Origin: Achromobacter sp. Bel
Lineage (GTDB): Bacteria; Pseudomonadota; Gammaproteobacteria; Burkholderiales; Burkholderiaceae_B
Direction: 5' to 3'
NCBI RefSeq assembly: GCF_012928505.1
Contig: NZ_JABBJN010000063.1
Span: 1 to 34,012, forward strand
DNA length: 34,012 nt
Every line of letters starts with the position of its first letter. The stretch's first letter is position 1. The notes beneath the pieces are model-generated. The model made no database searches. It was given only the letters and a program-made list of their open reading frames with translations, and was not told the DNA's origin. The translations under genes were made by a program, and so were the position numbers. Positions 1-11,735 of the stretch are shown here, one piece after another.

Positions 1-567
1 CTGGCCGACGATTGCGTGGCGCGCTGGGGTGGCCTGGATATCTGCGTCTGCAACGCCGGGGTGATCCGGGCGGCGGATTTCCTTGACCTGAAGCTGGAGG
101 ACCTGGACGCTGTCATGAACGTCAACGTGCGCGGCACCTTTCTGGTGGCGCAGGCCGCGGCGCGAACGATGGTCGCGGGCGGCCGGCGCAACGGCGCGAT
201 CGTGACGCTGTCGTCGATGACGGCCGAACTGGCGATGCCGGACCAGTTGGCCTACGGCGCCAGCAAGGGGGCGGTGCGGCAGATGACGAAGTCGATGGCG
301 TTGTCGCTGGCGCCGCACGGCATACGCGTGAACGCGATCGGCCCGGGCAGCATCGACACCGAGATCCTGGCCACGATCACAAGCGACCCCGCCGCCCGGC
401 GCACCGTCCTGTCCCGGATTCCGATGCAGCGCCTGGGGCAGACGGACGAAGTGGCGAAGGTGGCCGTGTTCCTGGCGGGCGACGACGCCAGCTACGTCAC
501 GGGGCAGACGGTGTACGTCGACGGAGGGCGGCTGGCGCTGAACTATACGGTTGCCGTGCCGGAGTGA
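1..567 (+). CDS. SDR family NAD(P)-dependent oxidoreductase (5' partial)
   Basis: The gene enters the window already open, so the N-terminal nucleotide-binding glycine motif is missing. Counting from the first codon of the window, the visible part has the classical short-chain dehydrogenase landmarks: CNAG near residues 17-20, the SS pair at 71-72 and the catalytic YGASK (Tyr85, Lys89). The proline/glycine turn VNAIGPGSIDTEI and the C-terminal YVTGQTVYVDGG are also present. Members of this family oxidise alcohols or reduce ketones with NAD(P)H in the cytoplasm; the substrate cannot be read from the sequence. A GTG at 16 is only an internal in-frame codon and not a credible start. The 3' end overlaps the 3' end of the convergent LysR gene by about 70 bases. 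The family call is sure, the substrate unknown. Confidence 0.93.
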   Translation: MADDCVARWGGLDICVCNAGVIRAADFLDLKLEDLDAVMNVNVRGTFLVAQAAARTMVAGGRRNGAIVTLSSMTAELAMPDQLAYGASKGAVRQMTKSMALSLAPHGIRVNAIGPGSIDTEILATITSDPAARRTVLSRIPMQRLGQTDEVAKVAVFLAGDDASYVTGQTVYVDGGRLALNYTVAVPE

Positions 568-1474
568 CGGCCGCGAAGTCCGCCCAGCACTGCTGCGTGA
601 AGGTGTACAGCGCGTCTTGCGCGGTCAAGGGCGTCCGTCCGGCCAGGCGCGCCAGCACGTAGTGGCCCTGGCGCTGCCGGTCCGGCGGGATCGGCACTTC
701 CACCAGCCGCCCGGCCGCCTGCTCGCGGCGGGTAACGCAGATTACGCCCAGCAGCAGCGTGTCGGTGTGCAGGGCCAGATCCACCAGCGGCTCGAGGTTT
801 TCGCAGCGCGTCGTCACCATGGCTTCAGGCGCGCCACCGGGGCCCAGCGTTTCGGCCAGCCGTAGCGACACTTCGGGGCTGAGGGTGCTGGATGCCACCG
901 GATACTGCCGGATCTGTTCGATGCCGACCCGTTTGTGCGCCAGGATGGGATGACCCTTGCGGCACACCATGCCGGCGCGCAACGGCGCCAGCGGACGCGT
1001 GTCGATATCGGCCGCGTCATACAACATGCGCGCGTCGCAGACCATCGCGTCGATGCGTTCGCCGCGCAGCATGTCCAGCAGCGCGGCCGTGGCGCCCAGT
1101 TCGACGCCCACGCGCACCTGGGGATGGTGGGTCGCCATATGGGTCAAGAAGGGCGAGAGCAGCAGGGACGCCGGCGTGGGGCTCAGGCCGATGGTCAGCG
1201 TGCCCGATTCGCCGCTGTGCAGCGTCTTCAGTTCGCGCTGCAGCTCGGCTTCTTCGAAACGCATGCGGCGGGCCCGCTCGGCCACGCAGGCGCCATAAGG
1301 CGTCAGGCGGACCTGGCGCGTGCCGCGGTCCAGCAGCGGCAGGCCAAGTTCGGCCTCCAGCGCCTGGATGCTGCGGCTGAGCGCCGGCTGCGACAGGTTC
1401 ACCTTTTCCGCAGCGCGTGAAAACGTGCCGTGCTCGACCACGGCCAGCAGGTGCTTGAGTTTCTGGAAGTCCAT
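497..1474 (-). CDS. LysR family transcriptional regulator, divergent from pac
   Basis: This 325-residue protein has an N-terminal winged helix-turn-helix (about residues 3-62; TFSRAAEKVNLSQPALSRSI is the recognition region). A LysR substrate-binding domain follows, starting around TIGLSPTPASLLLSPFL. It begins with ATG at 1474 and is divergent from the penicillin acylase gene across 153 bases, the arrangement in which LysR proteins usually control the neighbour and themselves. It could equally control the convergent SDR gene. The last 24 or so residues are rich in Ala, Pro and Arg, extend past the usual family end near 300, and are encoded opposite the 3' end of the SDR gene, so this tail may be a read-through extension. 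The inducer is unknown. Confidence 0.93.
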   Translation of the reverse strand: MDFQKLKHLLAVVEHGTFSRAAEKVNLSQPALSRSIQALEAELGLPLLDRGTRQVRLTPYGACVAERARRMRFEEAELQRELKTLHSGESGTLTIGLSPTPASLLLSPFLTHMATHHPQVRVGVELGATAALLDMLRGERIDAMVCDARMLYDAADIDTRPLAPLRAGMVCRKGHPILAHKRVGIEQIRQYPVASSTLSPEVSLRLAETLGPGGAPEAMVTTRCENLEPLVDLALHTDTLLLGVICVTRREQAAGRLVEVPIPPDRQRQGHYVLARLAGRTPLTAQDALYTFTQQCWADFAAVTPARQPYSSAPAALRRRTPSAP

Positions 1475-1492
1475 GTTTAAAGCGCATGAAAG

Positions 1493-1538
1493 CTATGAAA
1501 TAAATGCATTGGAATTATAGTTTGGCGCTTCGTATCAT
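1493..1538 (+). promoter_or_regulatory. Candidate pac promoter with overlapping LysR-type operator
   Basis: A TTGGAA (1509-1514) and a TATCAT (1533-1538) are spaced by 18 bases, a fair sigma70-type promoter pointing at pac. Overlapping its -35 is an imperfect 28-base inverted repeat from CTAT (1493) to ATAG (1520), centred on the palindrome AATGCATT. An inverted repeat overlapping or upstream of a -35 box is where LysR activators bind. The promoter match is by eye only, and the assignment to the adjacent LysR protein is inferred from position. Confidence 0.45.
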
Positions 1539-1627
1539 GGTCCGCAGACGGCGCCCGCTAGAGGCGCCGCGCCCCGCGCCCGGGACTCGCACCGCCGCGC
1601 GGTCCATAGAAACGGAGACAGATTCAC

Positions 1628-4199
1628 ATGAAGCAGCACTTGTTGTCGGCCGCCATCCTGGCGGCCTGCGCTGGCGCGGGCGCCGCCCACGCCCAACCCA
1701 TCCCCGCACCATCCGCCACCGCATCCGCCGCGCCCGCCACCGAAGGGGCCCGCGCGCAGCGCCCGGCCGGTGGGCAGGTCACGATCCGGCGCGACGAATA
1801 CGGCATGCCCCACGTCTATGCCGGCACGGTGTACGGCATCTTCTATGGCTACGGTTACGCTGTCGCCCAGGACCGCCTGTTCCAGATGGAGATGGCTCGC
1901 CGCAGTACCCAGGGCAAGGTGGCCGAAGTGCTGGGCGAAAAAATGGTGGCGTTCGACAAGTCGATCCGCGGCAATTTCTCGCCGGAACGCATCCAGCGCC
2001 AGTTGGCCGCGCTGCCCGCCTCCGAACGCCAGATCCTGGACGGCTACGCGGCGGGCATGAACGCCTGGATCGCGCAGGTGCGCGACAAGCCGGGCAGCCT
2101 GATGCCCAAGGAATTCAACGACTTGCAGTTTCAGCCATCCGACTGGACGCCGTATGACGTGGCAATGGTGTTCGTAGGCACCATGGCCAACCGGTTTTCG
2201 GACGCCAATAGCGAAGTCGACAATCTGGCGCTGCTGACCGCGCTCAAGGACAGGCATGGCGAGGCGCGCGCCATGCAGATCTTCAACCAGCTGCGATGGA
2301 TGTCCGACAGCCGCGCGCCGACGACGGTGCCTGAGGAAGAGGGCGTGTACCAGCCGGGCGAGGACGCCGTGAGGCGCGCGCCCGCGAAGCTGTCCTATGC
2401 GCTGCCGCGCTACGACGGCACGCCGCCCATGCTGGAGCGCGTGGTGCGCGATGCGCAGACGCGCGGCGTGCTGGACGAGGCGCCCGCCGATGCCGCGGCG
2501 CGCATGCTGGCGCAGTTTGCGGAATCGGGGCAGCCCGGCATCGCCGGCTTTCCCACCACCAGCAACATGTGGATCGTGGGCCGCGACCACGCCCAAGACG
2601 CGCGCTCGATCCTTTTGAACGGCCCGCAGTTCGGCTGGTGGAATCCGGCTTACACCTACGGCATCGGCCTGCATGGGGCGGGTTTCGATGTGGTGGGCAA
2701 TACGCCCTTCGCCTATCCGGGGATCCTGTTCGGGCACAACGCGCACGTGACCTGGGGTTCGACGGCGGGCTTCGGCGACGACGTGGACATCTACGCCGAA
2801 AAGCTCGACCCGGCCGACCCCACGCGGTACTTCCACAACGGCGAGTGGAAGACCATGGAAAAGCGCACCGAGCTCATCGCCGTCAAGGACGGGGCGCCCG
2901 TCCTGATGGACGTGTACCGCACCGTGCACGGCATCGTCACCAAGTTCGACGACAAACAACACGTGGCCTATGCCAAGGCGCGCGCCTGGGAAGGCTACGA
3001 ACTGCAATCGCTGATGGCGTGGACGCACAAGACGCAATCGCGCAACTGGGACCAATGGAAGCAGCAGGCCGCGCGCCATGCGCTGACCATCAACTGGTAT
3101 TACGCCGACGACCGCGGCAACATCGGCTACGCGCACACGGGCTTCTACCCCAAGCGCAAGCCCGGCCATGACCCGCGCCTGCCCGTGCCCGGCACCGGCG
3201 AGATGGACTGGGACGGCATGCTGCCGTTCGCGACCAACCCGCAGGTCTACAACCCGCGCCAGGGTTTCATCGCCAACTGGAACAACCAGCCCATGCGCGG
3301 CTATCCGTCCACCGACCTGTTTGCCATCGTCTGGGGCCAGGCCGACCGCTACGCCGAGATCGAGACACGCCTGAAGGCGATGACCGCCAACGGCGGCAAG
3401 GTCAGCCCGCAGCAGATGTGGGACTTGATCCGCACCACCAGCTATGCCGACGTCAACCGCCGCCATTTCCTGCCATTCCTGCAGCGCGCGGTGGCGGGGC
3501 TGCCGGCCGATGACGCCCGCGCGAAGCTGGTCGCGGGGCTGCAATCGTGGGACGGGATGAGCACCAGCGACAAGCAGCCGGGCTTTTATGACAATGCCGG
3601 GCCGGCGGTGATGGACGCGTGGCTGCGCGCCATGCTGAAGGCGACGCTGGCCGACGAGATGCCCGCCGACTTCTTCAAGTGGTACAGCGCCACGGGCTAT
3701 CCCACGCCGGCCGCACCCGCAACCGGATCGGTCAACCTGACCGTGGGCGTAAAGGTGCTGTTCAACGCGCTGGCGGGCCCGGACGCCGGGGTGCCGCAGC
3801 AGGTCGATTTCTTCAACGGGCAGCGCCCGGAAGCGGTCAGCCTGGCCGCGCTTGACGAGGCGCTGGCCACCTTGCAGACGGCCTATGGCCAAGACCCCGC
3901 GGCATGGCGCATCCCTGCGCCGCCGATGGTGTTTGCGCCCAAGAATTTCCTGGGCGTGCCGCAAGCAGACGACAAGGCAGTGCTGAGCTACCCGGCCACC
4001 CAGAACCGCGGCACCGAAAACAACATGACGGTGTTCGACGGCGAGGGCGTACGCGCGGTGGACGTGGTGGCGCCGGGGCAGAGCGGTTTCGTCGCCCCGG
4101 ACGGCACCCCGTCCGCCCACACCCGGGATCAGTTCGACCTGTACAACGGCTTCGGCAACAAGCGCGTCTGGTTCACGGAGGCGGAGGTGCGCGCCAACG

Positions 4200-4228
<29 letters not shown>
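1628..4228 (+). CDS. pac: Penicillin G acylase precursor (EC 3.5.1.11)
   Basis: This is an 866-residue periplasmic Ntn hydrolase that cleaves phenylacetyl amides such as penicillin G. A signal peptide (residues 1-23, ending AAHAQ) is followed by the alpha-chain region with MANRFSDANSEVDN, matching the alpha-chain Arg-Phe that shapes the substrate pocket in the E. coli enzyme. A spacer of the kind removed by self-cleavage follows. The beta chain should start at Ser312 (SNMWIVG), the nucleophile. Numbering from it, Gln B23 (334), Phe B24, Phe B57, Ser B67, Ala B69 (380), the calcium-site GFGDDVDIY and the catalytic Asn B241 (N552 in ANWNNQP) all fall where the E. coli enzyme has them. I therefore call it a true penicillin G acylase and not a distant AHL acylase. 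Start: ATG with GGAG about 10 bases upstream. Its 3' end overlaps the convergent exporter gene by 29 bases. Confidence 0.95.
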
Positions 4229-7814
<3,586 letters not shown>

Positions 7815-7887
7815 ATCAATGCTCCATCCAGAGCTTGCATGGTCACTGATCCGCCGCGCGCGCGAAAGCGATAGTTATTCAATCATG

Positions 7888-7906
7888 GGTTGAGATAAAC
7901 TCAACC
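7888..7906. promoter_or_regulatory. Perfect inverted repeat GGTTGAG-N5-CTCAACC at the LysR start
   Basis: Two perfect 7-base arms (7888-7894 and 7900-7906) flank ATAAA, and the repeat ends one base before the ATG of the LysR gene. It contains the LysR T-N11-A pattern (T7891, A7903). Its position suggests an autoregulatory operator, which may also act on the divergent exporter gene. The hairpin could also form in the mRNA and mask the ribosome site. I see no good Shine-Dalgarno sequence outside it. Symmetry is seen directly; function is inferred. Confidence 0.55.
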
Positions 7907-7907
7907 G

Positions 7908-8897
7908 ATGGCCGACCTCCCCACCCATACGCCGCCGCTGGCCGCCTTGCGCGCCTTTGAAGCCGTTGCCCGGCTGGGCAGCCTGAGCCGCGCCGCTGCG
8001 GAATTGCACGTGACCAAGAGCGCCGTCAGCCACCAGCTGCGCGCGCTGGAAACCGACCTGGGCGTGCCGCTGTTGCGGCGCGGGGGCACCGTGCGCCGCG
8101 CCGAAACCACCGAGGCCGGCGCCGATCTGCTGGCTTCCGTACAACAGGCCTTGACCCTTCTGGATACCGCCTGCCGCAATGCGCGGGCCACGGCGCGCGA
8201 CCGCCGGCGCTACCGGCTGAACGTGTCCGCCAACCCGTCGCTGGCCGCGTTGTGGTTGGCGCCGCGCATCGGCCGCTTTATCGAGCTGCACCCCGACATC
8301 GGCGTGCAGGTCTACCTGCACGCCAGCCAGGACCCGGCCTGGAAGACGCAGGACCTCGACCTGGCGTTCCTGCACGTGCGCACCCAGGGGCCGCATCTGG
8401 CCGAACCGGGCGACATACCGCTCATGACCGAAACCGTCGTGCCGGTGTGCAGCCCCGCGCTGATCGCCGAGGCCGACCGCAACGACCCGCGCGTCTTCCT
8501 GCGCCATCGATGGCTGGAAGAAAAGCACATCGACAGCCCCGAAACCGATTGGCGCACCTGGAGCGCCCGGTTGGGGCTGGCCGATACCGACCGGCCGGCC
8601 CCGATGGTGTTGAGCGGCCTGAGCACCATCGTCGCGGCGGCCGCCGCCGGGGTTGGCATCGGGCTGGGCCGCGCGCCGTTGATCGACGAAGACCTGGCCA
8701 GCGGCCGGCTGGTGCCGTTGGTGCCGCAACTGCGCATGGCCGGCTCGTGGGGCTATGTGATGCGCCTGCAGGCCAACCGGCCGATGGACGCGTCGCTGCC
8801 CGCGCTGGTGGAGTTCCTGGCCGAAGAAGGGCGCAGCACGGGGGCATGGCAGAACGTGACGCCGCTGACCGCCGATCCGATATCGGGGATGCCGTGA
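7908..8897 (+). CDS. LysR family transcriptional regulator, GcvA-like
   Basis: This 329-residue regulator has a winged helix-turn-helix at about residues 7-66 (LSRAAAELHVTKSAVSHQLR; the AVSHQ form is typical of the GcvA/AmpR branch). The effector-binding domain starts near RYRLNVSANPSLAALWLAPR and has the GcvA-branch WLAPRIGRF and RHRWLEE features. It is divergent from the fused ABC exporter, which is the obvious target, and is followed with overlap by a small exported protein. The ligand is unknown; GcvA itself senses glycine, but this branch is very diverse. Confidence 0.93.
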   Translation: MADLPTHTPPLAALRAFEAVARLGSLSRAAAELHVTKSAVSHQLRALETDLGVPLLRRGGTVRRAETTEAGADLLASVQQALTLLDTACRNARATARDRRRYRLNVSANPSLAALWLAPRIGRFIELHPDIGVQVYLHASQDPAWKTQDLDLAFLHVRTQGPHLAEPGDIPLMTETVVPVCSPALIAEADRNDPRVFLRHRWLEEKHIDSPETDWRTWSARLGLADTDRPAPMVLSGLSTIVAAAAAGVGIGLGRAPLIDEDLASGRLVPLVPQLRMAGSWGYVMRLQANRPMDASLPALVEFLAEEGRSTGAWQNVTPLTADPISGMP

Positions 8898-9436
8898 ATC
8901 TGAGACGGAAACCGTTCGGCCTGGGCCGCGCCGTATTGCTGCTTTGCCTGCTGGGGCTGGCGGATGCCGCGGTGGCGCGGACGCCGGTTCCGGACCTGGC
9001 CCCGACTCTGGCTCCGGCACCGGCTGACGCCCTGGCCGACTGGAACGCCCACGGCCGCGCCGAAGGCCTGGCGCGGCCCGATACGCCGTGCCAGGATTTC
9101 CTCCAGGCCTTGGGCAAGAAGCCGGACTACGTCGAATACCTGGGGTGCGAGCAGGACGACGATTCCTACATCCAGCCCATGGAGGCCCGCTATCGCGTCA
9201 GCGGTGACGCTGCGGCGAAAATGGAAGCCTACCTGGGCCAGGCCTTCGGCATGCCGCCGCTGGAATACGTCTGTTGCGGCTGGGGCAATCGCGGGCCATT
9301 CTTTTGGCACGACGGCCCCGGCGGCGTGAACTACGAAGTCAGCATGGGCGTCGAAACGCTGCGGATCCCGCGTGAGCAGTGGGGGGAGATCCCCAGCTTC
9401 AACGTCAGGATTGGCGTGATCAGGAAGAGCCCATAG
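8894..9436 (+). CDS. Exported small protein resembling DUF4952
   Basis: This 180-residue protein starts with GTG at 8894 inside the stop of the LysR gene (GTGA overlap), so its translation is probably coupled to the regulator. A GGGGAT sits only three bases ahead. Residues 1-28 form a signal peptide (basic RRKPFGLGR, a Leu-rich core, then ADAAVA). The mature part has four cysteines, Cys66, Cys85 and the pair Cys127-Cys128 in CCGWGN, spaced so that two disulfides could form. The pattern of a PCxDFL start, a C-E-Q-D-D stretch, an AxYxVxG core and CCGWGN recalls the uncharacterised DUF4952 family. Function is unknown; I expect a periplasmic location. A longer reading frame upstream only runs through the LysR gene. 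Confidence 0.8.
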   Translation: MNLRRKPFGLGRAVLLLCLLGLADAAVARTPVPDLAPTLAPAPADALADWNAHGRAEGLARPDTPCQDFLQALGKKPDYVEYLGCEQDDDSYIQPMEARYRVSGDAAAKMEAYLGQAFGMPPLEYVCCGWGNRGPFFWHDGPGGVNYEVSMGVETLRIPREQWGEIPSFNVRIGVIRKSP

Positions 9437-9452
9437 CCGGGCCGTGGCCGAT

Positions 9453-10181
9453 TCAGTCCGCGCCGCCCTTGGCGCGCGGCGGGGTGCTGATGGTGACTGC
9501 CGATGTGACGATCAGCTCCATCAGGATATTGCGAGCCAGATTCTCGGCGTAATCATTGCGGGCTTCGGCGGTGGCGATGGCGCGTTCCACCGAGCCTTCC
9601 ACGATGGCATTGACTTGCTGGATGTGCAGCTCGCAGATTTGCACCAGGTCGGGGTGGCGCTTCTGGTGGAAATACAGGAAGCGGCGCGCCAGCGTCTGCA
9701 GCATGGCGTGGAACTCGGCCGCGTAGCTGTTGCGCGAGGCGGCCCCGATCTGGCTGGTCAACGCGAAATGCAGGCGCATGTACACGCGCATGTCGTTGAC
9801 CGCTTTCAAGTCTTCCAGCTCGCGCGCCAGTCGCGCCAGTTCGGCGCGCTCCGAGTCATCGGCCCATTGCGCTGCCTGGGCGACGATAAGCCTCTCGATC
9901 TCGCGCCGCGCCTGGATGATCTTCAGCTGTCCTTGATAGTCGATCTCCGAGATGAATATTCCCTGACGCGGCGCAATTTCCACCAGCCGCTGGAATGCCA
10001 GCTTCTGCAAGGCGTCGCGGACCGGCGAGCGGCCGATGCCCACGCGCTCGCTAAGCGTGGTTTCAGACCATTGGCTGCCGGGAGGCAATTCGCCCGTGAC
10101 GATCATTTCCTCCAGCGCGCTGTAGGCCTTTTCAGTCTGGCTGACTGCCGTGCGGACAAAGAGGGGGCTGGACAGGTTCAT
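9453..10181 (-). CDS. GntR family regulator, FadR/FCD type
   Basis: This 242-residue regulator has an N-terminal winged helix (about residues 14-80: PPGSQWSETTLSERVGIGRS then PVRDALQKLAFQRLVEIAPR). An all-helical FCD ligand domain follows (about 85-225), with the RREIERLIVAQAA helix and histidines in MRLHFALT and CELHIQQ where this domain binds metal and carboxylate ligands. It is the last gene of the liv-thiolase-ligase operon and its ATG overlaps the stop of the ligase gene by 4 bases. It most likely represses this operon and is relieved by the imported acid or its CoA ester. The effector is inferred from context. Confidence 0.93.
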   Translation of the reverse strand: MNLSSPLFVRTAVSQTEKAYSALEEMIVTGELPPGSQWSETTLSERVGIGRSPVRDALQKLAFQRLVEIAPRQGIFISEIDYQGQLKIIQARREIERLIVAQAAQWADDSERAELARLARELEDLKAVNDMRVYMRLHFALTSQIGAASRNSYAAEFHAMLQTLARRFLYFHQKRHPDLVQICELHIQQVNAIVEGSVERAIATAEARNDYAENLARNILMELIVTSAVTISTPPRAKGGAD

Positions 10182-11707
10182 GGGGTTGGAAGCGCGCGTT
10201 GTTGAAGTTCGCGTTTTAACACTTTGCCGGTGCTGTTTTTCGGCAGTTCATCCAGAAAGACATAGCGCTTGGGACGCTTGAAGCGTGCAATGGACGCCAG
10301 GCACAGCTGATCCAGATCCTGTTCCTGGGCCTGGGCGCCGGGTTTCAGCACAACGAAAGCCAACACCGACTCCCCCCATTCGGGGTCGGGCGTGCCCACG
10401 ACCGAGACTTCCCGCACGGCATCGTGGCGCATCAGCGCTTCCTCCACCTCGCGCGGATAGATATTGGTGCCGCCGCTGATGATGACGTCCTTGGAGCGGT
10501 CTTTCAGATGCAGCAGGCCTCTTGCGTCCAGAAGGCCGATGTCGCCGGTATGCAACCAGCCGTCGACCAGGGTGTCGGCGGTGGCCTGCGGATTGTTCCA
10601 ATAGCCCCGCATCACGGTGGGCCCGCGAACGGTCACCTCGCCCAGTGCGTCCGACCCGACGGGGTGGCCCTGGGCATCGCGCAGTTCGACCTCCATCGAC
10701 GTCTGGACATAGCCCACGGATCCCAGTAGCGCGTCGTCGTTCGTGCTCACGGCGTCGGCGATCTGCGAGGCGGACAGGGCGGATATCGACATGGGGCTTT
10801 CCCCTTGGCCGTAGATCTGCGCGACACGCGCGCCGTAGCAGGCGACGGCATCCTTGATGTCTTCGATATAGAACGGCGCGCCGCCGACGATCAACGAGCG
10901 CAAGCCAGGCGGGGGGCCGCCGGCCTGCCGGGCGTGGCGCACCATGCGCTGCACGATGGTCGGCGAGGCGAACAGGCTGACGTTGCGGTAGTGCGTCAGC
11001 AACGCATGCAGTTCGGCGTCGTCCAGGCCGCCGCTGTCCGGCACGATCTGCAGGGCGCCATGCAGCCAGTACGGAATACTGTAGAGACCGCCACCGTGGG
11101 ACAGCGGCGCGACGTGGACCATGGCGTCGCCCGGCTGCACCGCCTGTACGTCGGCGTAAAAATTCTGGCACATGCCAACCAGGTTGGCGTGGCTGAGCAT
11201 GACGCCTTTGGGCTTGCCGGTCGTGCCGCTGGTGTAGAACAGCCAGGCCAGCTCTTGCGGCGAACGCCGCTCCAGGGGCAGCGCCGGACCGCTTGCGGCG
11301 GCGGCGTAGTCGTCGGACGTTACGTCGACGACGCGCATCGTCTCCAGACTGCGGGCGGCGGGCGCCAACGCGTCATGAATATCCCCTTGCGCCAGGCATA
11401 GGCGGGCATCGCAATCGCGCAGGATGTATTCCAGTTCGTTGGCGTGCAGTTTGGCGTTGACGGGGACGGCGCACAAGCCCGCATGCCAGACCGCCAGCAT
11501 GGATTCCAGGTAGCTGGGGTGGTTGCGCAGCGCCAGCATGACGCGCTGGCCGGCCTGCAGGCCCAAGGGGCCCCGCAGCCAGCCGGCCAGCGCTTGCACG
11601 CGGGCTTGGAGTTCGGCATAAGTCAGGGGAGTGCGGATGCCGGCGGCCAGGGCCGGCTGGTCGGCATAGGTGGTGGCGCTACGGTGGAAAAGAGAGCTGA
11701 GATGCAT
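10178..11707 (-). CDS. AMP-dependent acyl-CoA ligase
   Basis: This 509-residue member of the ANL superfamily converts a carboxylic acid to its CoA ester through an acyl adenylate. It has the phosphate-binding loop YTSGTTGKPKG (about 163-173), the hinge and A8 region GWLHTGDIG ... KDRSKDVIISGGTNIYPREV, and the catalytic lysine of NSTGKVLKREL (Lys495). The length is usual for medium-chain or aryl acid ligases. It lies 28 bases after the thiolase gene and overlaps the GntR gene by 4 bases. Co-transcription with an ABC importer and a thiolase suggests it activates the imported acid. The acid cannot be read from the sequence. Confidence 0.93.
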   Translation of the reverse strand: MHLSSLFHRSATTYADQPALAAGIRTPLTYAELQARVQALAGWLRGPLGLQAGQRVMLALRNHPSYLESMLAVWHAGLCAVPVNAKLHANELEYILRDCDARLCLAQGDIHDALAPAARSLETMRVVDVTSDDYAAAASGPALPLERRSPQELAWLFYTSGTTGKPKGVMLSHANLVGMCQNFYADVQAVQPGDAMVHVAPLSHGGGLYSIPYWLHGALQIVPDSGGLDDAELHALLTHYRNVSLFASPTIVQRMVRHARQAGGPPPGLRSLIVGGAPFYIEDIKDAVACYGARVAQIYGQGESPMSISALSASQIADAVSTNDDALLGSVGYVQTSMEVELRDAQGHPVGSDALGEVTVRGPTVMRGYWNNPQATADTLVDGWLHTGDIGLLDARGLLHLKDRSKDVIISGGTNIYPREVEEALMRHDAVREVSVVGTPDPEWGESVLAFVVLKPGAQAQEQDLDQLCLASIARFKRPKRYVFLDELPKNSTGKVLKRELQQRALPTP

Positions 11708-11735
11708 GGTTGTCTCTGGGTTGAGCGGGGCGAGG

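Noticed and set aside
8252..8893. Upstream extension of the DUF4952-like gene inside the LysR gene
   Set aside because: The reading has no similarity to proteins and would place the clear signal peptide in the middle of the protein.
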